Of a stretch of 64,000 nucleotides of DNA, positions 31,607-40,148 are shown piece after piece. The DNA lies in contig NZ_CP110128.1 of assembly GCF_028471945.1 (NCBI RefSeq), positions 3,646,501 through 3,710,500 of the forward strand. The letters are read 5' to 3'. The translations under genes were made by a program, and so were the position numbers. Below the pieces are notes generated by a model, which made no database searches, was not told the DNA's origin, and worked only from the letters and a program-made list of their open reading frames with translations. Source of the stretch: Pseudomonas sp. WJP1. Lineage in GTDB: Bacteria; Pseudomonadota; Gammaproteobacteria; Pseudomonadales; Pseudomonadaceae. The stretch's first letter is position 1; every line of letters begins with the position of its first letter.

Positions 31607-33163
31607 TCAAGCGGTCTTGAGCAGATCCGGGTCGACGGGGGTAGCCGGCGCGCTGTTTCGATCATTCGGGTGCCAGTCCTGCCAGCGTCGATGCTCAGCG
31701 GAGCCCAGGTACTCGAAGTTGTCTTCGCCGGAATTGATGTTGTAGTAATCGCGTACAACCCCTTCGACATCGCCAGCCCCACAGTTGCCCTGGAGGATCT
31801 GGTGCACCGGCAACCAGGCCTGGATGTACTTGGTGGGTTCGTACTCGAAAATGTCGCAGCAACCCTGGGAGCAGAAGTGATAACGCTCGCCCTCATGCGT
31901 GGCGCTGCGATGACTCAAGGTCGTGAGCTCATCAGGCTCGGTAAACGACAGCGGGATCTGGCAGATCTGGCAGAGCATCGGCAGCGTCGGGTTGTAGAAG
32001 CGCTCGCCCTTCTCTTGCAGCGCACGCCAGTGTTCGAAGCGTGGGCGGTAGATCTTGTCGAAGGTGTCTGGATATTTGGAAGACAGCCAATCCAACTCCT
32101 CGTCGGTCGGCATCCAGGTGTGGAAGTTGGTCGCCTGGCTGTACTGATAGAAGATCGACCAGGCCTGGTGGCTGATGTGATCCTTGCCGATGTTGGCTTC
32201 TTCGACATGCTTTGGAGGACGGATGCCATAGCGCTCCAGGTCCTTGAACAGTGCGCCACCGGCCTCTTCGAAGTACACACCCCAGGCTTCGGACCAGGAC
32301 ATGACTTTGTTCGGCAGCATGTAGTCCATCATCATGCCGACCAGCGTCAGCAGGCGGTACCCGCGCCAGAACCACTTGTCGATCCAGCGCTGGATGATTG
32401 GCACGTTGTCCTCGTGCTGCTCCAGCAGGAACTTGATCACTTCAAGGCCCAGGGTCATGTGCCGGGCTTCGTCGGACTGTGCGGAGAACCCGAAGGTGAC
32501 CGTGGCCATGTCGCCGTTGAACGCAGCACCGGACATGAACGGTACGAACAGCAGGTTGGTCAGCACGTACTCGAAGGAGAACGAGATCGCAGTCAGGAAC
32601 TCGAACGGGCCAGCTGTGCGTGCGTCTTCGAAGAACGATTTGGGCACCGAGAGGAACCACACGCGGTCATGCATATGGGCAAAATCATGCAGGCCATTGA
32701 AGTGCTTATTGTAGTGACTCATGGCGTGAATCTGAGTCTGTACATGACGCAGTTCGTCGATAGCCTGCATCTGGCAGGCGATGCGCGCACCGGCACCGCT
32801 GAACTGCCGACCGACCCGTGCGAACCCTTGGTAGGCCTGGTATTCCAGCGGCGTAACGCCCGACAGGAACAATTTCAGCGCATTGACATAACGTGCGTCT
32901 GACAGCGTGGTATGGCCGTTGTTTTGCGAGAACGCATCGAAGATCGCGTAGAGCTTTTTCTCTTTTTCGGCCTGGTATTTCCAGTAGGTGTCCATGGTCA
33001 GGCGGAACGGGTCTTCCCACTTGTCCCAATCGGTAATCTTGATCCCTTCGAAACGCTCGTGTGGATAGATGTCTTCATGGGTCTGGTAGCTGGGTTCCCA
33101 GTCGAGGTCACGAGTCATGCAGCGATATTTTTCTTTGGCATTGAGGCGTTTTTTCACGGCCAT
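31607..33163 (-). CDS. dmpN: Phenol hydroxylase P3, diiron oxygenase large (alpha) subunit
   Basis: A 518-residue catalytic subunit that ortho-hydroxylates phenol to catechol with O2. The two diiron ligand motifs are AIDELRHVQ (about 135-142) and SDEARHMTL (about 230-238), the DE-x-R-H pair of bacterial multicomponent monooxygenases. A C-terminal zinc-site cluster CQICQIP ... FCSQGCC is also present. A strong GGGAGAG precedes the ATG. Size and motifs match DmpN. The operon provides all six subunits K-L-M-N-O-P in order. Confidence 0.95.
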   Translation of the reverse strand: MAVKKRLNAKEKYRCMTRDLDWEPSYQTHEDIYPHERFEGIKITDWDKWEDPFRLTMDTYWKYQAEKEKKLYAIFDAFSQNNGHTTLSDARYVNALKLFLSGVTPLEYQAYQGFARVGRQFSGAGARIACQMQAIDELRHVQTQIHAMSHYNKHFNGLHDFAHMHDRVWFLSVPKSFFEDARTAGPFEFLTAISFSFEYVLTNLLFVPFMSGAAFNGDMATVTFGFSAQSDEARHMTLGLEVIKFLLEQHEDNVPIIQRWIDKWFWRGYRLLTLVGMMMDYMLPNKVMSWSEAWGVYFEEAGGALFKDLERYGIRPPKHVEEANIGKDHISHQAWSIFYQYSQATNFHTWMPTDEELDWLSSKYPDTFDKIYRPRFEHWRALQEKGERFYNPTLPMLCQICQIPLSFTEPDELTTLSHRSATHEGERYHFCSQGCCDIFEYEPTKYIQAWLPVHQILQGNCGAGDVEGVVRDYYNINSGEDNFEYLGSAEHRRWQDWHPNDRNSAPATPVDPDLLKTA

Positions 33164-33219
33164 GATGGCTCTCCCAAATTCTTGTTATCGAACAAACGCT
33201 AACGGCGCGATGGCAGCAC

Positions 33220-33492
33220 TCAGCTGTTCCAGTGCAGGGAAAAACTGTCGTCCTCTTCCTCGACGTTGCCGCCCAGGGTGATCACGTACATCAGCATTTC
33301 CTGGATATCCCATGGGGTACCTGTGATCTGCTCTATGGTTTCGCGACGAATTTCCAGGCGATTACCGGCCTCAATGCGGATCATCGATGGCTGATGCTGG
33401 ACAACCGCGTGGGGGTTGTCGGCCCTGATGGCTTCGACGATCGAGCGTGCGTAATCCGTGTCTTGCAGGTTGATGTAGACGAGGGAAGTCAT
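33220..33492 (-). CDS. dmpM: Phenol hydroxylase P2, cofactor-less effector protein
   Basis: A 90-residue regulatory component (MTSLVYINLQDTDYARSIVE, ITGTPWDIQEMLMYVITLGG) that binds the hydroxylase and is needed for O2 activation. Its start overlaps the dmpL stop by ATGA, so the two are translationally coupled. Confidence 0.93.
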   Translation of the reverse strand: MTSLVYINLQDTDYARSIVEAIRADNPHAVVQHQPSMIRIEAGNRLEIRRETIEQITGTPWDIQEMLMYVITLGGNVEEEDDSFSLHWNS

Positions 33493-34484
33493 GCGCCGGC
33501 TCCTGTCAGGCCAATTTTTTTCAGGCGCGCGGTGAACTCCGCCTGTACAGATTCGAGCGCGGCAGCACCCAGGCTTTTGGCGGCCAATGGGGCCAAGGCT
33601 TCAAGCGAGCGCCGGCTCCAGCGATCGACCCAGCCTTGCACCATCGATTTGTTTTCAGGGCTTTCGTTGATGACCGTCTTGAGTAGAGCGTCTACCCAAC
33701 GTTGACTGTCGGCGAACCACAGGCGCATGAACTCGGTCAGCATGCCGACCTGGCCGGCACCATTAGCCGACAAATGCTCGTCGAGCTTGTGGAACATCAG
33801 GGGGTAAACCAGACCATCGCTGACGACGTTCTGCGCTACGGTCAATTCGAACCAGTCACGTATGACCAGGGTGTCTTCGACGTAGCGGCGCATGCCTTGC
33901 CAGGCTGCATCGTTCAGCCACAGCTGCTTGGCTTGCGCGAGAAGCAGGACATCGCCGTCATCGAGCATCAAGCCGATGCGCGAAAGGTATTGGGCAATGC
34001 CCAGTCGATCCATGGCCTGGAACATATGCATCTGCGTGACGCTGGTGCCGAAGCCATCGGCGGCGATGTTGCTGTTGTTCATGTTGGCGCCCAGCTCCGC
34101 ATGGCGCAGAGGCAGCAACAGCGTACTGATCAGCTGGATATTCTCTGCTGACAAACCGCCGAGCATGTCGCGCTTTTCACAGAAGGCGTAATCGTGCTCG
34201 GCGTTTTCCTGCATCTTGGCCCGGGCCTGGACATAGGCACCGTAGTAGTACTGGCGCGGATCGCTGACGGCATACCAGTCGGCCATGACCACGGCAGTAC
34301 GCGTGGCATCGTTGAGCAGCTTGTCGGGCTGCCACAGCGGCCGGTAATGAAAGTTGGTCGCCGACTCCAGGTCGAAACTGGCTTCCTGATAACGGCTGGC
34401 AACCTTGTCGCCAAAACGGCGCCGCGTATGGCTGAAGGTGTTGCGGATCGTCTCGACAGTCGTCGTCTTGATCTCGACACTCAT
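33489..34484 (-). CDS. dmpL: Phenol hydroxylase P1, beta subunit
   Basis: A 331-residue beta subunit of the diiron hydroxylase. It shares the ferritin-like helical fold of DmpN but lacks the iron ligands. Recognisable parts are RPLWQPDKLLNDATRTAVVMADW, DPRQYYYGAYVQARAKMQE and ELGANMNNSNIAADGFGTSV (shown here only as landmarks of the family pattern). It follows dmpK after 41 bp and overlaps dmpM by four bases. Confidence 0.93.
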   Translation of the reverse strand: MSVEIKTTTVETIRNTFSHTRRRFGDKVASRYQEASFDLESATNFHYRPLWQPDKLLNDATRTAVVMADWYAVSDPRQYYYGAYVQARAKMQENAEHDYAFCEKRDMLGGLSAENIQLISTLLLPLRHAELGANMNNSNIAADGFGTSVTQMHMFQAMDRLGIAQYLSRIGLMLDDGDVLLLAQAKQLWLNDAAWQGMRRYVEDTLVIRDWFELTVAQNVVSDGLVYPLMFHKLDEHLSANGAGQVGMLTEFMRLWFADSQRWVDALLKTVINESPENKSMVQGWVDRWSRRSLEALAPLAAKSLGAAALESVQAEFTARLKKIGLTGAGA

Positions 34485-34525
34485 GGAGTGGTCTCCTGTA
34501 GTTGTTGTTTTAGGTGGTGGGCGGC

Positions 34526-34780
34526 TTATTCAACGTCGCGGGTTTCGCCGTAACGCCACTTGCGTGCATCGGCGTCCAGGGCGTCTGACATTCGCGCGTC
34601 CATGTGTTGCACATGGTTGTTCTCGCAAAACTGCTTGAACGCTTGATGCGGCAGCACCAGCTCGACAAACAGCTCCGGGTAGCCGATTGCGAAATCGAAT
34701 TCGACAAAGGCATCTTCTGGCTTGCTGCGAACGCGGATGTAGCGCGGCATTTGATCGAAGGTGCTGCCAGGTGGGTTCAT
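34526..34780 (-). CDS. dmpK: Phenol hydroxylase P0, assembly protein
   Basis: An 84-residue protein (PRYIRVRSKPEDAFVEFDFA, YPELFVELVLPHQAF) of the phenol hydroxylase assembly/regulatory subunit family. It is thought to help iron insertion or assembly of the oxygenase. First gene of the operon: ATG 34780 follows AGGGGAG and lies about 25 bp after the predicted sigma-54 transcription start. Confidence 0.92.
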   Translation of the reverse strand: MNPPGSTFDQMPRYIRVRSKPEDAFVEFDFAIGYPELFVELVLPHQAFKQFCENNHVQHMDARMSDALDADARKWRYGETRDVE

Positions 34781-34816
34781 GCTCGGGTGCTCCCCTGTTG
34801 TTATGGAGAGGGACAG

Positions 34817-34832
34817 AGCAACAACGGTGCCA
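34817..34832 (-). promoter_or_regulatory. Sigma-54 (-24/-12) promoter of dmpKLMNOP
   Basis: On the minus strand it reads TGGCAC-CGTTG-TTGCT, a full match to the TGGCAC-N5-TTGCW consensus. It points at dmpK, whose ATG is 37 bp downstream of the -12 box. This agrees with control by the divergent DmpR-type activator. Confidence 0.9.
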
Positions 34833-34954
34833 GCCCAACCTGCGAGAAATGAACAGATGAGAAAAAACGTTATAAAACATCAGGTTAAGATGTTTTTTGG
34901 CGTTCCACTGCTTAGGCTTGAGGTTATTTTTGAGGGACTGGCGATTTCCACGAT

Positions 34955-35001
34955 TTGATCATTTGATCACTCCGCCCCCTGCGATTTGAGCAAATAACCA
35001 A
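34955..35001. promoter_or_regulatory. Two DmpR/XylR-type upstream activating sequences
   Basis: TTGATCATTTGATCA (34955-34969) and TTGAGCAAATAACCAA (34986-35001) resemble the TTGANCAA-type inverted half-sites bound by DmpR/XylR. They lie about 120-185 bp upstream of the sigma-54 promoter core, the usual enhancer distance, and 31 bp apart centre to centre (three helical turns). Confidence 0.75.
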
Positions 35002-35029
35002 TCAGCGCCAGTCATGTCCAACCAGTGGA

Positions 35030-35100
35030 GGGTTATCCTTAACCCTGTGATCAAGCGCTCTGGAGGTGACTTCCAGGCAAGTTCCAGGACGCTCTGGAAC
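35030..35100. promoter_or_regulatory. Cluster of palindromes upstream of the dmpR-type gene
   Basis: Three inverted repeats: GGGTTA-TCCT-TAACCC (35030-35045), CTGGAGG-TGA-CTTCCAG (imperfect, about 35060-35076) and GTTCCAG-GACGCT-CTGGAAC (35081-35100, perfect). They lie between the UAS sites and the activator's start, where its own promoter must be. The proteins that bind them are unknown. The rest of the 34781-35219 intergenic region holds only the sigma-54 promoter and UAS sites described separately. Confidence 0.5.
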
Positions 35101-35219
35101 TGAATTTTTTTGCGGAACGCAAGTTGCAAGAGTTCTGCTTCTGGCCCCCCCTACGCCCCAGCCAAGGCAAAGGGGCCGAATAATCCCCACCAACAAAAAA
35201 GACTTAGGGGTGCGTGTGC

Positions 35220-36905
35220 ATGACCATGAAATACCGAGCCTCGGAGCACTCAGTGCTGCTCAAGGATCTGACCGATCGCATTCACTTTCTCGGCAGTGAA
35301 GGGAAAATCTGGCTTGATGAACAGCGGATGCTGCTGATGCAGGCTTCATCGATGGCGTCGTTTCGTCGAGAGCTGATCGAGATGATTGGCGAAGAGCGTG
35401 CGAAGGGTTTTTTCCTTCGACTGGGCTACCAGTCCGGGCTGAAAGATGCTGAATTGGCCCGCAAATTACGCCCCAACGGCAGTGATATCGACATGTTCCT
35501 GATAGGCCCTCAGCTGCATTCGCTCAAGGGTATGGTCAAGGTGCGTCCGATCGTCATGGACATTGATATCGAGGCAGGAACCTTCTACGCCGATATCGAA
35601 TGGATCGACTCGTTCGAGGTCGAGAACCACCAGAGCGAGCAACTGCATTCCGAACAACCCATCTGCTGGACCTTGCTCGGGTACGCGATCAGCTATTCGT
35701 CATTTTTCATCGGCCGCCAGATCATCTACAAGGAAGTCAGCTGCCGCGGCTGTGGCGACAGCGTGTGTCGCATCATCGGCAAGCCCGCTGAAGAGTGGGA
35801 GGATGCCGATACATTCATGCGCTACTTCCAGAGTGATCCAATCATCGATGAGTTGCGCACCCTGCAGCTTCAAGTCGACAACATGAATCAACGCCTTCAG
35901 CTGCGTGCCGGTCAGTTTTATGGGATTGGTCAATCGGCCAATTACCGAAAGACCTGTGATCTGATCGACAAGGTCGCACCCGGAAAAGCATCCGTATTGC
36001 TTCTGGGTGAAACGGGCGTCGGCAAGGAAGTCATCGCCCGTAGCCTGCATTTGCGCAGCGAGCGTGCGGGAGGTCCTTTCATTGCCCTGAACTGCGCAGC
36101 CATCAGCCCGGACCTGATAGAAGCCGAGCTGTTTGGCGTTGAAAGAGGTGCGTATACCGGTGCCCAACAATCGCGTATGGGCCGTTTCGAGCGGGCACAT
36201 GGGGGTACGCTGTTTCTTGATGAAATTATCGAGCTCACGCCACGCGCCCAGGCGAGTTTGTTGCGGGTGCTGCAGGAGGGTGAGCTCGAACGGGTGGGCG
36301 ATAGCCAGACTCGACGTGTCGACGTGCGTGTGATCGGAGCGACACACGAAGACCTTGGCCAGGCGGTAAAGGATGGAAGATTCCGAGCCGACCTCTACTA
36401 CCGCCTGAATGTTTATCCGGTTCGAATCCCGGCACTGCGCGATCGTCGCGAAGACATCCCGCTCTTGATCGAGCACTTCCTGGAAAAGCTGCACCTGAGC
36501 TACGGAAAAAAGACCCTTGGTCTATCCGATCGTGCCAACGAGGCGTGCCTGCGCTATGACTGGCCGGGCAATATTCGTGAGCTGGAAAACCTGATAGAGC
36601 GTGGTGTGATCATCACTGACAACAACAAAACCATCTCGGTGGAGGCGCTCTTTCCGCACATGTCGGTAGAAGCACTCAGCATCGGGCTGTCGAGCGATGG
36701 CAATCTGGTCAGCCAGAAGCTTGAGCCTGCGGATGAGTGGGTGGACAGGCTACTCGACCTGGGGGTGAGCCTGGATGATGTGGAACAACAACTGCTACAG
36801 GGTGCCATGGATCGAGCGAATCAGAACGTATCGGAAGCCGCCCGGCTTCTTGGCATAACGCGACCGGCGCTGGCCTATCGATTGAAGAAGCTGACCGAGG
36901 GTTAA
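35220..36905 (+). CDS. dmpR: DmpR/XylR-type sigma-54-dependent activator of phenol hydroxylase
   Basis: About 561 residues. The N-terminal sensor domain ends in a V4R module with zinc-type cysteines (SCRGCGDSVCRI, about 174-186). The AAA+ domain has Walker A GETGVGKE (about 262-269), the sigma-54-contacting loop GAYTGA (about 310-315; Y in place of the commoner F, as in DmpR/XylR relatives) and LFLDEI. The C-terminal Fis-type helix-turn-helix is NVSEAARLLGITRPALAYRL. I prefer ATG 35220, 9 bp after AGGGG; an in-frame GTG at 35214 and ATG at 35226 are alternatives. Phenols bind the sensor and relieve its inhibition of the ATPase, activating the divergent dmpK promoter. Confidence 0.93.
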   Translation: MTMKYRASEHSVLLKDLTDRIHFLGSEGKIWLDEQRMLLMQASSMASFRRELIEMIGEERAKGFFLRLGYQSGLKDAELARKLRPNGSDIDMFLIGPQLHSLKGMVKVRPIVMDIDIEAGTFYADIEWIDSFEVENHQSEQLHSEQPICWTLLGYAISYSSFFIGRQIIYKEVSCRGCGDSVCRIIGKPAEEWEDADTFMRYFQSDPIIDELRTLQLQVDNMNQRLQLRAGQFYGIGQSANYRKTCDLIDKVAPGKASVLLLGETGVGKEVIARSLHLRSERAGGPFIALNCAAISPDLIEAELFGVERGAYTGAQQSRMGRFERAHGGTLFLDEIIELTPRAQASLLRVLQEGELERVGDSQTRRVDVRVIGATHEDLGQAVKDGRFRADLYYRLNVYPVRIPALRDRREDIPLLIEHFLEKLHLSYGKKTLGLSDRANEACLRYDWPGNIRELENLIERGVIITDNNKTISVEALFPHMSVEALSIGLSSDGNLVSQKLEPADEWVDRLLDLGVSLDDVEQQLLQGAMDRANQNVSEAARLLGITRPALAYRLKKLTEG

Positions 36906-37032
36906 GCATCAAGCTGAGGTTCGTACTTCGAAACGGAGCACTGCGAGTACGATACCTCAGCCCTTTCCATAGGTTCGTGGATCAGCCCTTCACGGCTATT
37001 CATCTACCGATGTTGCGCGGTTTTTTTCGCGC

Positions 37033-37677
37033 TCACTTGAATACCTGCTCTTTCGCCCACTTGCGAGCCACGTCCGACAATTGGATACGGGCTCTTTGCA
37101 ACGCTTTTTCACGTTCTTCGGTTGCTGCAAATTGCGTAGGTTGTGCATTGACGAATTCAGGGTTTTGAATACCTATGAAGCCGAATGCTGCCTTGAGCGA
37201 TGGAGTCAGTGCATCCATGTGCGACAGCGGCATTCCCGCGCGCATGTCGGTGCCTCGTGTCGTGATGAACAGGGTTTTCTGTCGGGTCAATAGACCGATG
37301 TATTGGCCTGAACTGCCGACGACGTAGGTCAATTCGGCTCGAACGATGTTGTCTATGAACGCTTTGAAAACCGAAGGGTAAGAGAAGTTATGCATGGGCA
37401 TGGCGAACAGGAAGGCATCGGCATCCAGCACGCGTTGACATAAGGCTGTGGACGCAGCCAGAGCCTGTTCCATCGCGGCGGTGCGCTGCACAGCAGGCGT
37501 GTACGCGGCAATGGTGAACGATTCGTCGATGTGCGCTGGGGGATTTTGCGCCACATCCAGGTAATCGATATCGAGCGCTACATTTTGCTCGCGCAGGCAC
37601 GCTATAAAGTGGCGGGCTAAAGCTCGAGAATTGGAGCGCTCACTTTTTGGACTGGCATCGACGTGCAGCAACTTCAT
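37033..37677 (-). CDS. azoR: FMN-dependent NADH-azoreductase (flavodoxin-2 fold)
   Basis: A 214-residue AzoR-family quinone/azo reductase. Motifs: MKLLHVDASPKSERSNSRAL at the N-terminus (FMN phosphate loop), FLFAMPMHNFSYPSVFKAFID around the flavin, and LFITTRGTDM. Cytoplasmic two-electron reduction of quinones is the likely physiological role and would protect against quinones formed from catechols of the neighbouring phenol hydroxylase. Convergent with the DmpR-type gene; 263 bp of AT-rich DNA separates its start from the next gene. Confidence 0.9.
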   Translation of the reverse strand: MKLLHVDASPKSERSNSRALARHFIACLREQNVALDIDYLDVAQNPPAHIDESFTIAAYTPAVQRTAAMEQALAASTALCQRVLDADAFLFAMPMHNFSYPSVFKAFIDNIVRAELTYVVGSSGQYIGLLTRQKTLFITTRGTDMRAGMPLSHMDALTPSLKAAFGFIGIQNPEFVNAQPTQFAATEEREKALQRARIQLSDVARKWAKEQVFK

Positions 37678-37940
37678 TGACGCACTCCTCTGGTTATCAG
37701 TATTTTTTAGCGTCGGCTTATGAAGTATTCTATTATGTTCACGCCGCTACGATAGATTATTGTATACCTGCGTGAAACATCCAATTCCCCGTAAAATCGC
37801 TATACCGGTTTTCACCGTGCGCTACCAATACAAAATTGGTCAGCAGTTTTTCTTGAGTATTGGATATTCAACGGTAGTTTTCATTCGAATAGCCTGAAAC
37901 CTCAAGCCACATGCCGTGGCACTACTCGGAAGGCGTTCTC

Positions 37941-38138
37941 ATGAAGAAGCTTATCGTTGCATGTACTTTGTTCTTGTCCGCATTGAGTTCCATGGCATTC
38001 GCTGAGGATGGCGCCGATAGAGTATTGAAGAGAAATGAAACTCGCGTACAAGAAGCGCTTGCTGCGCAAGAAAAAACAAAAAACGACAACCAGAATACAG
38101 CTAAGTCTGATGTAGAACCCAATTCCAAAAGCAGCTAG
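37941..38138 (+). CDS. Small exported hypothetical protein
   Basis: 65 residues: a clear signal peptide (MKKLIVACTLFLSALSSMAF, cleavage at AFA-ED) and a short, highly charged mature part of about 42 residues (RVLKRNETRVQEAL, then AQEKTKNDNQN) with no cysteine. GGAAGG lies at good distance before ATG 37941. It resembles small periplasmic Pseudomonas proteins of unknown role. A weak hairpin (GCAGCTCTC/GAGAGCTGC) follows at about 38176-38202 without a T-run. Confidence 0.6.
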   Translation: MKKLIVACTLFLSALSSMAFAEDGADRVLKRNETRVQEALAAQEKTKNDNQNTAKSDVEPNSKSS

Positions 38139-38287
38139 CTGAAATGACTCTAATGGCTCCAGGCTGTGGTGCGCAGCTCTCGCAGGGTATCGAGAGAGCT
38201 GCGGCATTTCATGTGTCTAGTGCGCCATGTATCCACGAGTCACTTCATGGCCGTGCATCGCAATTATTATGCGTGGAGGAATAAACC

Positions 38288-38581
38288 ATGTTTATAGCAG
38301 CATCCAACACGGTAACCATTCATGCTGCCCCCGGGCAGGTAGATACTGTCGGCGTCATGCTGCGCGACATGATAGGTTCCTTGCGCGATTCCTCAGGCTG
38401 TCTCTCATACACAGCGGTACAAAGCCATTGCAACTCCCACCTCTGGATTGTTACAGGGCATTGGCTGACCCAGTCGGATATGGAGAGTCACTTCCATCAT
38501 CCAGTGCAGGAAAAGTATGCTGTTTTATTGAACTGTGAATCCGTTCGAAGTATTGAGTTCAACTGTCAGTTGTTTGCCTGA
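38288..38581 (+). CDS. ABM-domain (antibiotic biosynthesis monooxygenase-like) protein
   Basis: A 97-residue dimeric alpha+beta barrel protein. The pattern VTIHAAPGQVDTVGVMLRDM, then GCLSYTAVQS, WIVTGHWLTQSDMESHF and VQEKYAVLL is typical of ABM/quinol monooxygenase-like domains. A strong GGAGGAATAAACC precedes the ATG. Single gene between the small exported protein and the convergent Fe-alcohol dehydrogenase. It may act on quinols or simply be a small-molecule-binding protein; the substrate is unknown. Confidence 0.8.
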   Translation: MFIAASNTVTIHAAPGQVDTVGVMLRDMIGSLRDSSGCLSYTAVQSHCNSHLWIVTGHWLTQSDMESHFHHPVQEKYAVLLNCESVRSIEFNCQLFA

Positions 38582-38609
38582 TAGACAAGCCCACACCGGC
38601 ATAAAGCCG

Positions 38610-38628
38610 CCCCCTCCTGTCGAGGGGG
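38610..38628. terminator. GC-rich hairpin between ABM and Fe-ADH genes
   Basis: CCCCCTC-CTGTC-GAGGGGG between converging 3' ends. It has no T-run; a possible weak bidirectional terminator. Confidence 0.35.
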
Positions 38629-38684
38629 ATCGACCCTGTAGAAGCGCCGCAGATCTACACGTCAGGCACGCTGGGCCTCGCTGC

Positions 38685-39836
38685 TCACAGCACCTCCCGA
38701 TAAATGGCCAGGACGTCGGCCAGGCTCACCGGGCGCGGGTTATTGCCGAGCAGGCGCGCTTGCTTCATCGCATCTTCGGCCAAGGCCTGGATATCGCCCT
38801 CGCCGATACCCACGTCGCGCAAACGGGTTGGCAATTGCAGCTCACCGGCCAGGCCCCCCAGATGATCGGCCAGGGCGCGTGCTCTCTGGCGTTCGCTTCC
38901 CGTCACGTTCGGCAGCACGATCTCGGCCAGCTGCGCGTAGAGCGGCGCTGCCACTTCCAGGTTGAAACGCATCACCGCACCCAGCACCAGCGCGTTGGAC
39001 ACCCCGTGCGGCACATGAAAACGTGCGCCAATCGGGTAGGCCAAGGCGTGCACCGCAGCCACCGGTGAATTGGCAAAGGCCATGCCGGCCAGGCACGCAC
39101 CCAGCAACATGTTTTCCCGAGCGACCAGGTCCGCCCCCTCGTGGCAGGCTTGATGCAGGCTACCGCAGAGCAGGCGCAAGGCATCTTTGGCCAGGCAGTC
39201 GGAGAGCGGGTTCTTCAGGTGGCGACTGGTGTAGGCCTCGACCGCATGGACCATCGCATCAATACCGGTCGCGGCAGTGATAGGCGCGGGTAACCCCAGC
39301 GTCAGCTCGGCATCCAGCACCGCCAGATCCGGCAATAGGGTTGGCGAGATCACCACGTTCTTCTCGCCGGCACCGGTGGTGACCACCGAGACGGCGGTCA
39401 CCTCGGAACCGGTGCCGGCAGTGGTGGGCACCAGGATCAGCGGCAGGCGTGCGCCCTTGCTCTGGTTGATGCCATAGATCTGCGCCAGCTGCTCGCCACC
39501 GCGCAACAGCAACGCCGCCAGCTTGGCGGCATCCAGCGAACTACCGCCGCCAAATCCCACCACGCAATCGGCGCCACACGCCCTGCCCGCTTCGACTGCC
39601 GCGAGGATCACCGACTCCGGCGGGTCGGCCAGTACCTCGGCAAATACCCGCACCGGCACGCCCGCTGCAGCAAAACCGCTCAGCACCGGATCGAGCAACC
39701 CGGCGGCCATGACGCCCGCGTCGGTCACCAGCAGCACGGAACTGGCCCCCAGGTTAAGCACCTGGGGGGCAAGACGGGTGGCGGCACCGCGCTCGATGAT
39801 GATCGAGCGGGTGGTATTGAAGGCCATCGATAGCAT
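38685..39836 (-). CDS. Iron-containing alcohol dehydrogenase
   Basis: A 383-residue group III Fe-ADH. NAD-binding GFGGGSSLDAAKL, PTTAGTGSEVTAVSV and the metal-ligand region GIDAMVHAVEAY ... VHALAYPIGARFHVPHG are all visible. ATG 39836 follows GGAG with 10 bp spacing; a second ATG is three codons on. Such enzymes act on small alcohols, lactaldehyde, maleylacetate-like or hydroxy acids; the exact substrate is not predictable. It is divergent from an MFS transporter, suggesting uptake and oxidation of one compound. Confidence 0.9.
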   Translation of the reverse strand: MLSMAFNTTRSIIIERGAATRLAPQVLNLGASSVLLVTDAGVMAAGLLDPVLSGFAAAGVPVRVFAEVLADPPESVILAAVEAGRACGADCVVGFGGGSSLDAAKLAALLLRGGEQLAQIYGINQSKGARLPLILVPTTAGTGSEVTAVSVVTTGAGEKNVVISPTLLPDLAVLDAELTLGLPAPITAATGIDAMVHAVEAYTSRHLKNPLSDCLAKDALRLLCGSLHQACHEGADLVARENMLLGACLAGMAFANSPVAAVHALAYPIGARFHVPHGVSNALVLGAVMRFNLEVAAPLYAQLAEIVLPNVTGSERQRARALADHLGGLAGELQLPTRLRDVGIGEGDIQALAEDAMKQARLLGNNPRPVSLADVLAIYREVL

Positions 39837-40130
39837 CGCAAGGGTTCTCCAGTATTGGTTTTGACGACCTTCGCTTTTCAAGCGTGAGGCTCCAGGCCAA
39901 TACCGTAGAGGTTCGTCTTGATCCCTCACCCCCCTCCTTCGGAGTGGGGGCCAGGTTATCCGGAGGCGTCGCTGATCCGCTTTCCGAAATAACCAAATAA
40001 ATCACGTGTTTTCAGAGGGTTAGACGCGCTTCATCGACCGCTGGAATCCGGAACGAACGCGCCCGCCCGATCCCTATACTCGCCCTAAGAACGACCTCGC
40101 CTACAACAACAAGTCCAAGAGGAAAACACG
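39837..40130. promoter_or_regulatory. Divergent promoter region between Fe-ADH and MFS genes
   Basis: About 300 bp without a gene. It must contain both promoters. I see an imperfect C/G-rich hairpin (CCCCCCTCC ... GGAGTGGGGG, about 39930-39951) and an AT-rich stretch around 39985-40015, but no clear operator or recognisable sigma-54 site. Confidence 0.4.
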
Positions 40131-40148
40131 ATGAGCAACGACACATGA
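40131..40148 (+). CDS. Five-codon leader ORF overlapping the MFS start
   Basis: ATG 40131 has the better ribosome binding site (AAGAGGAAAACACG) and encodes MSNDT, then TGA. That TGA overlaps the MFS ATG at 40145 (ATGA). Translation of the transporter may thus depend on re-initiation. Confidence 0.3.
   Translation: MSNDT

Noticed and set aside
31607..33163. Methane/propane or toluene monooxygenase instead of phenol hydroxylase
   Set aside because: The K-L-M-N-O-P gene order, subunit sizes, the linked DmpR-type V4R sensor and the Phenol_MetA-type channel all fit phenol hydroxylase. No ferredoxin component or second large subunit is present.
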